Of a DNA stretch of 64,000 nucleotides, positions 1 through 8,866 are shown in pieces. A program made the translations under genes and the position numbers. Each line of letters begins with the position of its first letter. Positions within the stretch are counted from its first letter, which is position 1. The notes under the pieces were generated by a model. That model was given only the letters and a program-made list of their open reading frames with translations. It had not been told where the DNA came from and did no database searches. This DNA is from Corallococcus macrosporus (GTDB lineage Bacteria; Myxococcota; Myxococcia; Myxococcales; Myxococcaceae), in NCBI RefSeq assembly GCF_017302985.1, contig NZ_JAFIMU010000007.1, forward strand, positions 1 to 64,000, read 5' to 3'.

Positions 1-56
1 TGTCCGCCGAGCGGGCCCTGGCCCGGCCCCCCGTCCCCTTCGAGCAGAGCATCTGA
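1..56 (+). CDS. 3' end of an unidentified gene
   Basis: An open frame enters from the left edge and ends at a TGA at 54-56, giving 17 visible residues (end ...VPFEQSI). Nothing in so short a tail identifies the protein. The 130 bases between this stop and the protease start are relatively AT-rich and show no other gene, which suits a promoter region for the protease. The frame could be a chance opening. Confidence 0.4.
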   Translation, partial: SAERALARPPVPFEQSI

Positions 57-186
57 GCGTCCTCGCACGCCCAACGCGTTCAACGAGGGCCGAATAAATC
101 AACAGGACAGAAATAAAGGGATAGCCTGATTTAAATGACAGACCGGCGTGGCATGGTGGAGATGCTGTCCATCCCGGAGGAAGTCC

Positions 187-1788
187 ATGCTGAAGTCGAC
201 GCTGTCCCTGCGCCCCCTGCGTGGCGCGGCCCTGGCTGTGTCCCTGCTGGCGTTGGCCCCCGCTGCTGGCGCCGCGCCGAAGCTGGCGCCGCGCGCGCTC
301 CTCGCGAAGCCCACGGGGCGAGAGCTGCCCGCGGGCACGTTCGTGGAGCGGCTGGTGGTGAAGTTCCACGAGGGCAGCCACGTGCGCCTGCGCGGCGACG
401 CACTGCGCGCCCTCGCTTCCGAGCGCAGCGCCGGCGAGCGGGAGCTCCTGTCCGGCCTGCGCCTGGACGACGCGCGCGTGGAGGCGGACATCGCGGAGGT
501 GGGAGCGCTGCTGGATCGCGCGCCGCGCATCGGTTCGCTCACCCGCGTCTTCCAGGCCGAGGAGGCCGCGCTGGACGCGAGCAAGGCGTCCGGTGAGGCG
601 AAGGGCGGCGAGCAGCTGGCGGACCTGAACCTGTACTTCGAAGTACCGCTCTTGCCCGGCACCACCGCGGACACCGTGGCGGACCTGGTGGCGGCGCTCA
701 ACCGCGTGGGCAGCGTGGAGACGGCCTACGCGGCGCCGCCCGCGGAGCCGGCGATGGTGAACTTCGCCATGGAGGCCGGGCTGCGCGCGCTGCTGTCCGC
801 CGCGGACCTGCCGCCCACCACGCCGCTGTACCAGGCCAACCAGGGCTACCTGAACGCGGCGCCCTCCGGCGTCAACGCGACGTACGCGTGGACGCAGACG
901 GGCGGCCGGGGCACCAACGTGAAGTTCGTGGACATCGAGGGTGGCTGGCGCACCACGCACGAGGACTTCCCCTCGTTCTTCCGCGTGGGCGGCACGCAGT
1001 ACAACGACCTGGGCTGGCGCAACCACGGCACCGCGGTGCTGGGTGAGATTGTGGGCGCGTCCAACGGCTACGGCGTGACGGGCATCGCCAACGCGGCGCA
1101 GCCGGGCGTGGAGGCCATTGGCGCGCAGAGCGCCGCCAGCGCCATCACCAACGCGGCGGCGGCGGTGGGCGCGGGCGGCGTCATCCTCATCGAGCTGCAC
1201 GCGGGCGGCCCCGCGGACGGCACGGCCTGCACGTGCAACACGTCCCAGTGCAACTACATCGCGATGGAGTACTGGCAGGACAACTACGACGCCATCCGCA
1301 ACGCCACCGCCAACGGCGTCATCGTGGTGGAGGCCGCGGGCAACGGCAGCGCGAACCTGGACGCGGCGGCCTACGGCGGCCGGTTCAACCCGGCCACGCG
1401 TGACTCGGGCGCCATCCTCGTGGGTGCCAGCACCGCCACCACGCGCGTGCCCATGTGCTGGACGAACTTCGGCCAGCGCGTGAACGTGCACGGCTGGGGC
1501 GAGTCCGTCGTCACCACCGGCTACGGCGACCGCTTCGGCAGCGGCTACGGCGAGGACCAGTACTACACGTCCACCTTCAGCGGCACGTCCAGCGCGTCGC
1601 CCATCATCGTGGGCACCGCGGTCAGCGCCCAGGGCGTGGCGAAGGCCAACGGCCGGCTGCTGAACTCCGTGCAGATGCGCGGCCTGCTGCGCAACAACGG
1701 CACCGCCCAGGCCGCGGACTCGCGCCAGATTGGCCCGCTGCCGGACCTGGCGAAGGCCCTGCCCAAGGTCATCTCCGGCAACTACTGA
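187..1788 (+). CDS. Secreted subtilisin-like (S8) serine protease
   Basis: A 533-residue exported protease. The ATG at 187 follows a GGAGGA ribosome site at about 6 bases; the upstream in-frame start at 148 would place extra residues before the signal peptide and lacks such a site. Residues 1-28 form a signal peptide (basic start, Leu/Ala core, AGA-type cleavage). Residues 29-225 look like an inhibitor-type propeptide. The catalytic triad is visible as Asp249 (VDIEGG), His280 (NHGTAV) and Ser468 (GTSSASP), with the oxyanion Asn in AAGNGS. A Cys cluster (CTCNTSQC) may form a disulfide knot. It is a single gene followed by its own terminator. It probably serves in nutrient release or envelope protein turnover; the substrate is unknown. 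Confidence 0.9.
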   Translation: MLKSTLSLRPLRGAALAVSLLALAPAAGAAPKLAPRALLAKPTGRELPAGTFVERLVVKFHEGSHVRLRGDALRALASERSAGERELLSGLRLDDARVEADIAEVGALLDRAPRIGSLTRVFQAEEAALDASKASGEAKGGEQLADLNLYFEVPLLPGTTADTVADLVAALNRVGSVETAYAAPPAEPAMVNFAMEAGLRALLSAADLPPTTPLYQANQGYLNAAPSGVNATYAWTQTGGRGTNVKFVDIEGGWRTTHEDFPSFFRVGGTQYNDLGWRNHGTAVLGEIVGASNGYGVTGIANAAQPGVEAIGAQSAASAITNAAAAVGAGGVILIELHAGGPADGTACTCNTSQCNYIAMEYWQDNYDAIRNATANGVIVVEAAGNGSANLDAAAYGGRFNPATRDSGAILVGASTATTRVPMCWTNFGQRVNVHGWGESVVTTGYGDRFGSGYGEDQYYTSTFSGTSSASPIIVGTAVSAQGVAKANGRLLNSVQMRGLLRNNGTAQAADSRQIGPLPDLAKALPKVISGNY

Positions 1789-1829
1789 AGCGTCACTCCA
1801 GGGCCGGCGACCTCCACGCGCGGCCCCGC

Positions 1830-1867
1830 GGCCCTCCGTGCCTTCGGGCGCGGAGGGCCGTTGTTTT
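1830..1867 (+). terminator. Intrinsic terminator of the S8 protease gene
   Basis: A 9-bp GC stem (1830-1838 with 1851-1859) with a 12-base loop is followed by a T-rich tract (TTGTTTTTT). It lies 41 bases after the protease stop and immediately before the end of the opposing CoA-binding gene. Confidence 0.85.
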
Positions 1868-1868
1868 T

Positions 1869-2312
1869 TCAGCGCCCGCTGTAGCGGCGGTGGTCCACCA
1901 TCAGGCAGCGGTCCTGCACCACGCGGATGCCGGCGGCGGCCAGCTTCCGGGCCGCGTCGTCGTTGCGGATGCCGGACTGGAACCACACCGCCTTGGGCTT
2001 CTTCGCGATGATGTCGTCCACGTGCTGGTCGATGTCGCCGGGCCTGCGGAACACGTCCACCAGGTCGATGTCGCCCGGGATGTCCACGAGCCTGCGGTAC
2101 ACGGGCTTGCCGAGAATCACCTTCGCGTCCGGGTAGTAGACGGGCACCGGAACCACGTCCACGCCCGCCTTCGCCAGGTACTCCGGCACGTAGTACGCGG
2201 GCTGGGCGGAGTGGTCCTCCGTCTTGATGCCCAGCACCGCCACGCGCCTGGCTTCCTGCACCACGCGCTTCACACCCGCGTCGTCCTCGATGAGGTACTC
2301 GTCGTGGCTCAT
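1869..2312 (-). CDS. CoA-binding domain protein (YccU-like)
   Basis: A 147-residue single-domain protein of the CoA_binding_2 family: a Rossmann-like fold starting at about residue 22 (RRVAVLGIK) and ending with the CLMVDHRR signature usual near the C-terminus of this family. Members bind CoA or act as small ligand-binding modules; no reaction is known. Its ATG overlaps the stop of the upstream lipoprotein gene by 4 bases (ATGA), so the two are translationally coupled, although their functions show no evident link. Confidence 0.85.
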   Translation of the reverse strand: MSHDEYLIEDDAGVKRVVQEARRVAVLGIKTEDHSAQPAYYVPEYLAKAGVDVVPVPVYYPDAKVILGKPVYRRLVDIPGDIDLVDVFRRPGDIDQHVDDIIAKKPKAVWFQSGIRNDDAARKLAAAGIRVVQDRCLMVDHRRYSGR

Positions 2313-3211
2313 GGCCCTTCCTCCTGGAGCATTTCCGCCTGGGACTCGGTGGTGAGCGTCAGCGTGGCGCCCTTCTCCACCGCCTTCACCTTCAGCAGGC
2401 GGCGCACCGGGATGAACCGGCCGTACGCCACCACCTGCTCGCCTTCACACGTCACGCCCTTCGCAAGCTCCGGCGAACCGGCCTCCGTCCACGCGGCCCG
2501 CAGCTCCGCGGGCGCCTTGGCGGGCAGCGCGTCCAGGCACTTGAGCGACAGCACCACCGCGTCGCCGAACGTCGTGGGCCGCGTGCCCTCCACCGTGCGC
2601 TCCAGCAGGTAGGCGCGCTCCTCGCCGTCCACGGCCACGAAGTCCACCGCCCACGTGCGCTGGCCCTCCACCAGGTTGCGCTGCAGGAGGCCCGCGTACT
2701 TCGCCTCCCACTCGCGGCGCGCGCGCGTCTCCAGCGCCTCCGGGGTGAAGAAGCGCTCCACCTCCGGCAGGCCGGTGCCCTCGGGTGCTACCTGCCGCAG
2801 CGCCTCCTGCGCGGCCTCCGGGCCCACCAGCTTCACGAAGGTGCCGTCCGCCGCCAGTTGCATGCGCAGCGTGAAGCGCTCCAGCACGGCGCCGGACAGC
2901 GACGGCACGTCCTGTCCGTCATGCACCTGGCGCGGGGTGCGCACGGACTGGGCCACGCGCCAGCCGCCGTCGGACGGGGAGAAGCGCGTCTCGGTGGTGA
3001 ACGCGGCCTCGTCGCGCACTTCCGGCTGGCCCTCGCGCTGGAGGGTGCGGGTGGCGCGCACGGATTCGGTGAGGAGGCGGTCCACGGGGGGCTTGAAGTC
3101 CAGACGCACCGGCGGAGGCAGCCCCGGCGCGGGGTTGAGCGGCGGATACCGGGACGTGCACCCGGCAGCCAGCGACAGCACGAGACAGCACCACGGGAGA
3201 CCAGGACGCAT
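2309..3211 (-). CDS. Hypothetical lipoprotein
   Basis: A 300-residue protein with a clear type II signal peptide (lipobox LAAGC, Cys at about residue 18), hence probably anchored in the outer membrane facing the periplasm. The mature part is mixed alpha/beta, with no Cys and no recognised enzyme motif. The N-terminal Pro-rich stretch is a typical lipoprotein tether. It forms an operon with the CoA-binding gene (4-base overlap). I do not recognise the family. Confidence 0.75.
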   Translation of the reverse strand: MRPGLPWCCLVLSLAAGCTSRYPPLNPAPGLPPPVRLDFKPPVDRLLTESVRATRTLQREGQPEVRDEAAFTTETRFSPSDGGWRVAQSVRTPRQVHDGQDVPSLSGAVLERFTLRMQLAADGTFVKLVGPEAAQEALRQVAPEGTGLPEVERFFTPEALETRARREWEAKYAGLLQRNLVEGQRTWAVDFVAVDGEERAYLLERTVEGTRPTTFGDAVVLSLKCLDALPAKAPAELRAAWTEAGSPELAKGVTCEGEQVVAYGRFIPVRRLLKVKAVEKGATLTLTTESQAEMLQEEGP

Positions 3212-3294
3212 GCGCTCGCGAACGCTGGCAGAAAGCCAGGGCGCCCGCGAGCGTCTTGCACCGTTCCGCTGAAGGAGTCACCGCGCGGGCGACA

Positions 3295-3612
3295 CTACGG
3301 GTGGCGCGTCTCCCCGTTGGAGGCACCCTCGATGCGGTCGCGCCCGATGTTGCGGCGGTCGCGGTCCACGCCGTCGTCGTCCTTCAGGCCGTTCATCGCG
3401 AAGCGGCGCTCGGCCTCCGCCAGGTCGCGCAGCACGTGCTCGCGCAACATGTACTCCGTCTGCGGCAGGGACTTGAGGATGTTGATGATGTCGACCGGGG
3501 CCTCGCTGTCCGCGGCGGCCTCGACGAGTTCCTCACGCGTCGCCGGGTACTCCACCCCATCCAGATGCGGGGTGATGGAGCGCGCCGGATCCTCCGCCTT
3601 TCCGTAAGCCAT
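3295..3612 (-). CDS. DUF2795 domain protein
   Basis: A 105-residue soluble protein. The core, about residues 20-75, matches the DUF2795 pattern: an N-terminal strand, PATREELVEAA, and a C-terminal arginine/glutamate-rich helix with LREHVLRDLAEAERR. The family has no known reaction; size and charge suggest a small regulatory or nucleic-acid-associated protein. The ATG at 3612 has a GGTGGAAGG ribosome site. The start at 3612 and the opposing start at 3817 share a 204-base divergent promoter region in which I see no other gene. Confidence 0.7.
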   Translation of the reverse strand: MAYGKAEDPARSITPHLDGVEYPATREELVEAAADSEAPVDIINILKSLPQTEYMLREHVLRDLAEAERRFAMNGLKDDDGVDRDRRNIGRDRIEGASNGETRHP

Positions 3613-3816
3613 CGTGCCTTCCACCTTTCTTGCGCCCGGGCGTCCATGCCCGAGCGTCCATCCACGGAACAACGTGGGGATGACGCCCGCCCCGGGCCAC
3701 CCTGCCTCCCGGCTCCTCCTACGACGCCGGGCAGGCGAGGGACCGACCGCCTTGCCCGCGCGCGCTTCGGGGTAGAGTCTTCCGCCGCGCCTACGCCCGC
3801 CGGAGTCCTCACCCCG

Positions 3817-5418
3817 ATGTCCGCCGCCTCCCTGCTCGCCGCCTGGCTCACGCTCGCCAGCCCCCCCGCCGGCCCGCCGTCCGCCGCCCCTCCGCCGCCC
3901 GCCGCCCAGGCCCCGCGCGACGTCTACGCGCTGGACGACGCGGCCTTCGTCGCCCAGGCCCGCCGCGACCTGGAGATGCTGCGCCAGGGCACCGAGGGCC
4001 TGCGCCGCCTGCGCGATGAGGCCTTCCGCGCCAGGGCGCTGTACCGGCGCGGCGAGGACGTGCCGTACACCCCGGACGAGAAGCAGCTCCTGGTGTCCAC
4101 CTGGGCCGCCTTCTTCGACTGCTTCGTCTCCACGGAGGTGGTGCGCCAGCGCTACTGGGACTTCCTCACGGTGCCCGCCGTCACCCAGCCGAAGAAGCAC
4201 GCCTGGGGCTTCCTCCTCACCCACGCGGCGCTCGCGGCGGAGCTGGCGCAGGGGATGGCCTTCGCGGACCTGGCCGGGGGACAGGCGCAACTGGAGGTGC
4301 TGCTGGACGAGCCCGGCCCCGAGTACGGCCTGCCCGCGCGCGCCTTCAGCCGCTTCAAGAAGAAGGTCGTCCACGTGGGCACCACCACGCAGCTCTTCAC
4401 CGGCGACGGCTACCGCGCGACGCTGCACCCGGTGCTGGCGAGGTCCGGCGTGCTGAACGAGCCCGGCGTCCCCGCGCTCTTCCAGGCCATGCGCCAGGAC
4501 AGCAGGACGGCCCGCACGCGCCTGCTGAAGCGCGGCCCGGTGCTCTTCGCCAAGGCCGCCGCGGACCTCACCCAGGACACGACGGCGCGCGCGGTGTTCC
4601 CGGTGCAGAAGACGGTGGCCGAGTGGATGGGCGACACGCGCGTGCACCGCTCGGGAAGGCCGCTCATCTCCCGCGAGCAGACGCTGGCGCTGCTGCCGCG
4701 CATGGCCCCGGGCGACGTGATGGTCGCGCGGCAGAACTGGTTCTTGTCCAACATCGGCCTGCCGGGCTTCTGGCCGCACGCGGAGCTGTACGTGGGCACC
4801 GCCCGGGAGCTGGCCCTGACCTTCGACGCGGACCCGGAGGTGAAGGCCTGGGTGGCCACGCTGCCCGGCCACCCGGAGACGTTCACCGGCCACCTGGCGA
4901 AGGCATTCCCCGCCAAGTGGGCGGAGTACACCGGCAAGGACTCCCATGGGGACCCCTTGCGCATCATCGAATCCATCAGCGAGGGCGTGAGCTTCACCGG
5001 CGTGGAGCACGGCATGCACGTGGACTACCTGGGCGTGCTGAGGCCCCGGGTGTCGCAGGTGGACAAGGCCCGCGCCATCCTGCGCGCCTTCACCTTCCAG
5101 GGCCGGCCGTACGACTTCAACTTCGACTTCTTCTCCGACCAGTCCCTGGTGTGCACGGAGCTGGTGTGGAAGTCCTACGCCCCGTCGAAGGACATGAAGG
5201 GCCTGGACATCCCCCTGGTGAGCGTGGCGGGGCGCAGGACGCTGCCGGCGAACGAAATCGTGCGCGTGTTCGACGCCGAGTATGGCCAGCCCGGCCGGCA
5301 GTTCGACTTCGTCGCCTTCCTGGACGGGCGGGAGGCCACGGGTGACGCCGTCGAAGCGAACGCCGAGGCCTTCCGTTACACCTACCGACGCATGAAATGG
5401 GACATCGCCCAGGAGTGA
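3817..5418 (+). CDS. YiiX/YebB-like (permuted NlpC/P60) cysteine hydrolase
   Basis: A 533-residue protein. Residues 1-35 include a hydrophobic start and a Pro/Ala-rich stretch, probably a signal peptide and linker. The N-terminal 300 residues are helical and unfamiliar. The C-terminal part has the layout of the permuted NlpC/P60 family: PGDVMVAR at the domain start, His321 in WPHAELYVG and Cys446 in SLVCTELVW, with the order His-before-Cys typical of YiiX. Such enzymes are thought to act on amide or thioester bonds in murein or lipids. The start is the ATG at 3817; a longer in-frame reading upstream lacks coding character. A gene for a 91-residue protein follows after 8 bases. Confidence 0.8.
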   Translation: MSAASLLAAWLTLASPPAGPPSAAPPPPAAQAPRDVYALDDAAFVAQARRDLEMLRQGTEGLRRLRDEAFRARALYRRGEDVPYTPDEKQLLVSTWAAFFDCFVSTEVVRQRYWDFLTVPAVTQPKKHAWGFLLTHAALAAELAQGMAFADLAGGQAQLEVLLDEPGPEYGLPARAFSRFKKKVVHVGTTTQLFTGDGYRATLHPVLARSGVLNEPGVPALFQAMRQDSRTARTRLLKRGPVLFAKAAADLTQDTTARAVFPVQKTVAEWMGDTRVHRSGRPLISREQTLALLPRMAPGDVMVARQNWFLSNIGLPGFWPHAELYVGTARELALTFDADPEVKAWVATLPGHPETFTGHLAKAFPAKWAEYTGKDSHGDPLRIIESISEGVSFTGVEHGMHVDYLGVLRPRVSQVDKARAILRAFTFQGRPYDFNFDFFSDQSLVCTELVWKSYAPSKDMKGLDIPLVSVAGRRTLPANEIVRVFDAEYGQPGRQFDFVAFLDGREATGDAVEANAEAFRYTYRRMKWDIAQE

Positions 5419-5426
5419 GGCAGCGC

Positions 5427-5702
5427 ATGACGGAAGAGACAGCGAACGAGTTCCTGGCCCTGGCCTCTCCCCTCTACGAGCGGATGATTGCCCAGCAGCA
5501 GGCGAAGGTGCTGCGGCTGGCGCGCGAGGCGGTGCCCAACATCGGGCCGGAGGAACTGCGCAACCCGCACGACTTCCCCCAGCTCAAGGAGCACCCGTCC
5601 TTCGAGTTCGAGGACGGCATCCTGGCCGGGCTGATTTCCGCGCACATGGCCATCCGGGCGGAAATCAAGAGCCGCCTGCCCGCGTCGCCGCCGGGCGCAT
5701 GA
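5427..5702 (+). CDS. Conserved hypothetical protein
   Basis: A 91-residue, soluble, mostly helical protein without signal peptide or Cys. The start is set at the ATG at 5427 (MTEETANEF), 8 bases after the preceding hydrolase stop. No motif is recognised. The close spacing suggests cotranscription with the YiiX-like gene. Confidence 0.6.
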   Translation: MTEETANEFLALASPLYERMIAQQQAKVLRLAREAVPNIGPEELRNPHDFPQLKEHPSFEFEDGILAGLISAHMAIRAEIKSRLPASPPGA

Positions 5703-5757
5703 CGCTCGGCTGCCTGCCTTTGCCGTGAGGAGCTTCCGTGGGTTACAGGTGCGCACC

Positions 5758-6612
5758 GTGAGTTTTCCCTCTGGATTCGGCCCGCCCCTGGCGCGCGAGC
5801 GGCTGGTGTCTTCCCTGGCCGCGGACCCGCCCCGGCTGGACCTGGCGGCCCTGGCCATCGCCACGCTGGGCCGTGAGGACCTGGACGCCCCGGCGTGTCT
5901 GCACACGCTGGACGCGCTCGCAGCCCGGGTGCAGGTGGAGGCGGAGCGCCTGCGCGAGAAGGGCGAGGCCCTGGCCCCCTTGCGCGCCCTGCGCCACGTG
6001 CTGGCGGACATCGAGGGCTTCCGGGGCAACGAGGACGACTACCACTCGCCGGACAACAGCTTCCTGGACCGGGTGCTGGAGCGGAAGGTGGGGCTGCCGA
6101 TAACGCTGTCGGTGCTCTACCTGGAGGTGGCTCGCCGCGCGGGCATCCCGCTGTACGGCGTCCCCTTCCCCGGCCACTTCCTGGTGGCGTGCGACGCGGG
6201 CGACCACAAGCTGGTGATGGACCCCTTCCACCACGGCGACATCCTCACGGAGCACGGCTGCGAGGAGCTGCTCAAGCGCGTGGCGCCGCAGCTCAAGTTC
6301 GACCGGGCCATGCTCGCGCCCGCGCCGGTGGAGCTCATCGCGTACCGCATGCTGTCCAACCTGCGCCGCGTGTACCTGGGACGCGACGACAGCCAGCAGG
6401 GGCTGGCGGTGGTGGACCTGCTGTTGCTCCTGGCCCCGGACCACCCGGGTGAATTGCGCACGCGCGCGTCGCTGCTCACCACGATGGGCGCCTTCCGCGC
6501 CGCGCTGAAGGACGTGGAGCGGTGCCTGGAGCTGTCGCCGGACGCGCCGGACCGCGAGCGCCTGGAGCTGTCCGCGCGCGAGCTGCGCGAGCGGGCCGAG
6601 CTGCTCAACTGA
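5758..6612 (+). CDS. SirB1-type transglutaminase-like/TPR protein
   Basis: A protein of about 284 residues. The central segment (EDDYHSPDNSFLDRVLERKVGLPITLSVLYLEVARR, quoted in parts: DNSFLDRVL, GLPITLSVLY) and GHFLVA form the transglutaminase-like core of the SirB1 family (DUF1978 region), and the C-terminal 90 residues form TPR-like helices (LLTTMGAFRAALKDVE). The family is linked loosely to post-translational regulation; no substrate is known. The GTG at 5758 has a plausible ribosome site (CAGGT); an in-frame GTG at 5725 would add 11 residues but has none. The Nudix gene begins 14 bases downstream. Confidence 0.75.
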   Translation: MSFPSGFGPPLARERLVSSLAADPPRLDLAALAIATLGREDLDAPACLHTLDALAARVQVEAERLREKGEALAPLRALRHVLADIEGFRGNEDDYHSPDNSFLDRVLERKVGLPITLSVLYLEVARRAGIPLYGVPFPGHFLVACDAGDHKLVMDPFHHGDILTEHGCEELLKRVAPQLKFDRAMLAPAPVELIAYRMLSNLRRVYLGRDDSQQGLAVVDLLLLLAPDHPGELRTRASLLTTMGAFRAALKDVERCLELSPDAPDRERLELSARELRERAELLN

Positions 6613-6626
6613 AAGGGAACCCCCGC

Positions 6627-7199
6627 ATGGCGTCCGAGTCACCCAAGTCCACAGTGAAGCCCTGGCCGCGCCTGCGCCGGGGGCTGGAGCACGACTTCAC
6701 GGTGGTGAAGGTGCGCGAGGACGTGGTGGCGGACCCGCGCACGAACCTGGAGCACGGGCGCGTGCGGCTGGAGTGCGCGGACTGGGTGAACGTCATCGCG
6801 GTGACGAAGCAGGACGAGCTGGTGATGGTGCGCCAGTTCCGCTTCGGCATCGACGCGCCGACGCTGGAGGTCCCGGGCGGCGTCATCGACCCGGGAGAGG
6901 ACCCGGCCACGGCCGCCGCGCGCGAGCTGGAGGAGGAGACGGGCTACCGCGCCGGACGCCTGGAGCCGCTGGGCGAGGTGCACCCCAACCCGGCCTTCCA
7001 GTCCAACCGGTGCTTCAGCTACCTGGCGCTCGACTGCGAGCGCGTGAGCGACGGGGACCCGGACGACGGCGAGGACATCGCGGTGGAGCTGTACCCGCGC
7101 GCGGCCCTGCCCCGGCTCATTTTGGAAGGCCACATCACGCACTCGCTGGTGGTGGTGGCCTTCTTCCTGGAGCGGCTGCGCGCGGAAGCGAAGCGCTGA
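6627..7199 (+). CDS. Nudix hydrolase (ADP-ribose pyrophosphatase type)
   Basis: A 190-residue enzyme with a complete Nudix box: GGVIDPGE, then RELEEETGY with the metal-binding REXXEE core at about residues 107-112. The residues before it (MVRQFRFGIDAPTLEVPGG) and the overall length fit ADP-ribose/nucleoside-diphosphate-sugar hydrolases (NudF-like), which cleave ADP-ribose to AMP and ribose-5-phosphate. The ATG at 6627 has an AAGGGAA ribosome site. It is probably cotranscribed with the SirB1-like gene. It ends directly against moaC, which is on the other strand. Confidence 0.88.
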   Translation: MASESPKSTVKPWPRLRRGLEHDFTVVKVREDVVADPRTNLEHGRVRLECADWVNVIAVTKQDELVMVRQFRFGIDAPTLEVPGGVIDPGEDPATAAARELEEETGYRAGRLEPLGEVHPNPAFQSNRCFSYLALDCERVSDGDPDDGEDIAVELYPRAALPRLILEGHITHSLVVVAFFLERLRAEAKR

Positions 7200-7640
7200 C
7201 TACGCCGGCTCGCGGTCCCAGGTGCCGGAGCGGCCGCCGGACTTGTGGTCCAGCTGCACCGCTTCGATGACCATGCCCCGGTCCACGCTCTTGCACATGT
7301 CATAGACGGTGAGCGCCGCCGCGCACGCGGCCGTGAGCGCCTCCATCTCCACGCCCGTGCGGTCCACCGTCTTCACGCGCGCGCGGATCTCCAGCCCCTC
7401 GTCCACCGGCTCCAGCGTCACGTCCACGCCCGCGAGCGCGATGGGGTGGCACAGGGGCACGAAGTCCGGGGTGCGCTTGGCGGCCATGATGCCGGCGAGG
7501 CGCGCCGCCGCGAGCACGTCGCCCTTCTCCACCTTGCCCGCCAGGATGCGCTCGCGCGTCTCCGGCAGCATCCGGAGGCGCGCGGTGGCCACCGCCACGC
7601 GGTCCGTCTTCGGCTTGTCGCCGACGTCCACCATCTTCAC
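7200..7640 (-). CDS. moaC: Cyclic pyranopterin monophosphate synthase
   Basis: A 146-residue protein that turns the 8-oxo-GTP-derived intermediate made by MoaA into cyclic pyranopterin monophosphate in molybdenum cofactor synthesis. Family signatures are clear: start [32 protein letters not shown] and [11 protein letters not shown] with the catalytic Lys. The C-terminus is slightly short but complete ([10 protein letters not shown]). Its ATG overlaps the stop of the upstream PLP enzyme by 4 bases. No other moa gene is in the window, so the partners must lie elsewhere. Confidence 0.95.
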   Translation of the reverse strand: MKMVDVGDKPKTDRVAVATARLRMLPETRERILAGKVEKGDVLAAARLAGIMAAKRTPDFVPLCHPIALAGVDVTLEPVDEGLEIRARVKTVDRTGVEMEALTAACAAALTVYDMCKSVDRGMVIEAVQLDHKSGGRSGTWDREPA

Positions 7641-8824
7641 CGGCCGGCCCCCTTCGCCACCGCGGCGAGCAGGTCGTCCGCCACGTCGTCCGGGTCCTCC
7701 AGCCCCACGGACACGCGGATGAGGCTGTCGCGGATGCCCGCCTGGGCGCGCTCCTGGGGCGTCATCCGGCGGGCGCTGGCGCTGGCCGCGTGCATCACCA
7801 ACGTGCCCACGTCCCCCAGCGACGGCCCGGGCTTGGCCACCCGCAGCGCCTCCAGGAACCGGTCGCCCTCCTTCTGCCCCGCGCCCTTGATTTCAAACGC
7901 CACCATGGGCCCGAAGCCGCCCTCCAGCACCCGCCCCGCCACCGCGTGGTCCGGATGGGAGGAGAGGCCCGGGTAGATGACCCGCTCCAGCAGCGGCGAG
8001 TCCGACAGCCGCTTCGCCACGTGGGCGGCGTGCTCGTTGTGGGCCTTCATGCGGACGGGCAGCGTGCGCAGGCCGCGCAGCGTGAGCCACGCCTCGAAGG
8101 GGCCCAGCACGTCGCCGGACAGGATGCGTGCGGACCGCAGCGGGTCGATGCGCGCCCTGGAGCCGCTCACCGTGCCGCCCAGCGCGTCGCTGTGGCCGTT
8201 GAGCCACTTGCTGGTGGACTGCACCGCGTAGTCCGCGCCCAGCTCCAGCGCGCGCTGGCCGTAGGGCGACGGGAAGGTCGCGTCCACCGCGAACACCGCC
8301 CCCGCGTCCTTGCAGGCCTGCGCGAGCGCGCGGATGTCCGGCACGCGCAACAGCGGGTTGGAGATGCTCTCCGCCAGCACCAGGCGCGGGCGCCACTCCC
8401 GGATGCGCGCGGGGGCGTCCGGGTCCGTCTGGTCCAGGGGACGCAGCTCCACGCCCCAGCGGGCGCACAGGTTCTTGTAGAGCGCCCGGGTGACGCCGTA
8501 GCCGTCCGTGGGCATCACCAGCACGTCCCCGGCCTTCCACGGCTGCGCGTCGAACAGCGAGCGCAGCGCCGCCATGCCGCTGGCGTACGCGACGCACGCC
8601 TCCGCACCCTCCAGCGCCGCCACGGCCTCCTCCAGCAGCGCGGCGTTGGGCGCGCTGATGCGGGCGTAGGCGTAGTCCTTGCCGTCCAGCGCGTCCGACA
8701 GGTCGTCGCTGCTGTCGAACCAGTTCACCGCCGCCGGGAAGATGGGCGGGATGACGGGCACGGCCTTGCTCCCGGTGAGCCGGGAGCCCGCGTGCACCGC
8801 CACCGTCTTCTGCTTCGTCTTCAT
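7637..8824 (-). CDS. Cys/Met metabolism PLP-dependent enzyme
   Basis: A 395-residue member of the fold-type I trans-sulfuration family (cystathionine gamma-synthase, cystathionine lyases, methionine gamma-lyase). Visible features: YARISAPN near the N-terminus (substrate loop), [10 protein letters not shown], and the PLP lysine in [15 protein letters not shown]. The sequence alone does not decide between synthase and lyase. It is translationally coupled to moaC by a 4-base overlap, although MoaC itself needs no sulfur transfer. It starts 42 bases upstream of trxB's stop region in the same direction, so trxB may lead this operon. Confidence 0.85.
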   Translation of the reverse strand: MKTKQKTVAVHAGSRLTGSKAVPVIPPIFPAAVNWFDSSDDLSDALDGKDYAYARISAPNAALLEEAVAALEGAEACVAYASGMAALRSLFDAQPWKAGDVLVMPTDGYGVTRALYKNLCARWGVELRPLDQTDPDAPARIREWRPRLVLAESISNPLLRVPDIRALAQACKDAGAVFAVDATFPSPYGQRALELGADYAVQSTSKWLNGHSDALGGTVSGSRARIDPLRSARILSGDVLGPFEAWLTLRGLRTLPVRMKAHNEHAAHVAKRLSDSPLLERVIYPGLSSHPDHAVAGRVLEGGFGPMVAFEIKGAGQKEGDRFLEALRVAKPGPSLGDVGTLVMHAASASARRMTPQERAQAGIRDSLIRVSVGLEDPDDVADDLLAAVAKGAGR

Positions 8825-8866
8825 GCGCGTGTCGTCTCGCTGGGGACGGAAGGAAATGGGGACTGA

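Noticed and set aside
3256-3816. The open frame extending the YiiX-like hydrolase upstream to 3256
   Set aside because: This stretch lies over the oppositely oriented DUF2795 gene and lacks coding character; the ATG at 3817 gives a normal export signal.
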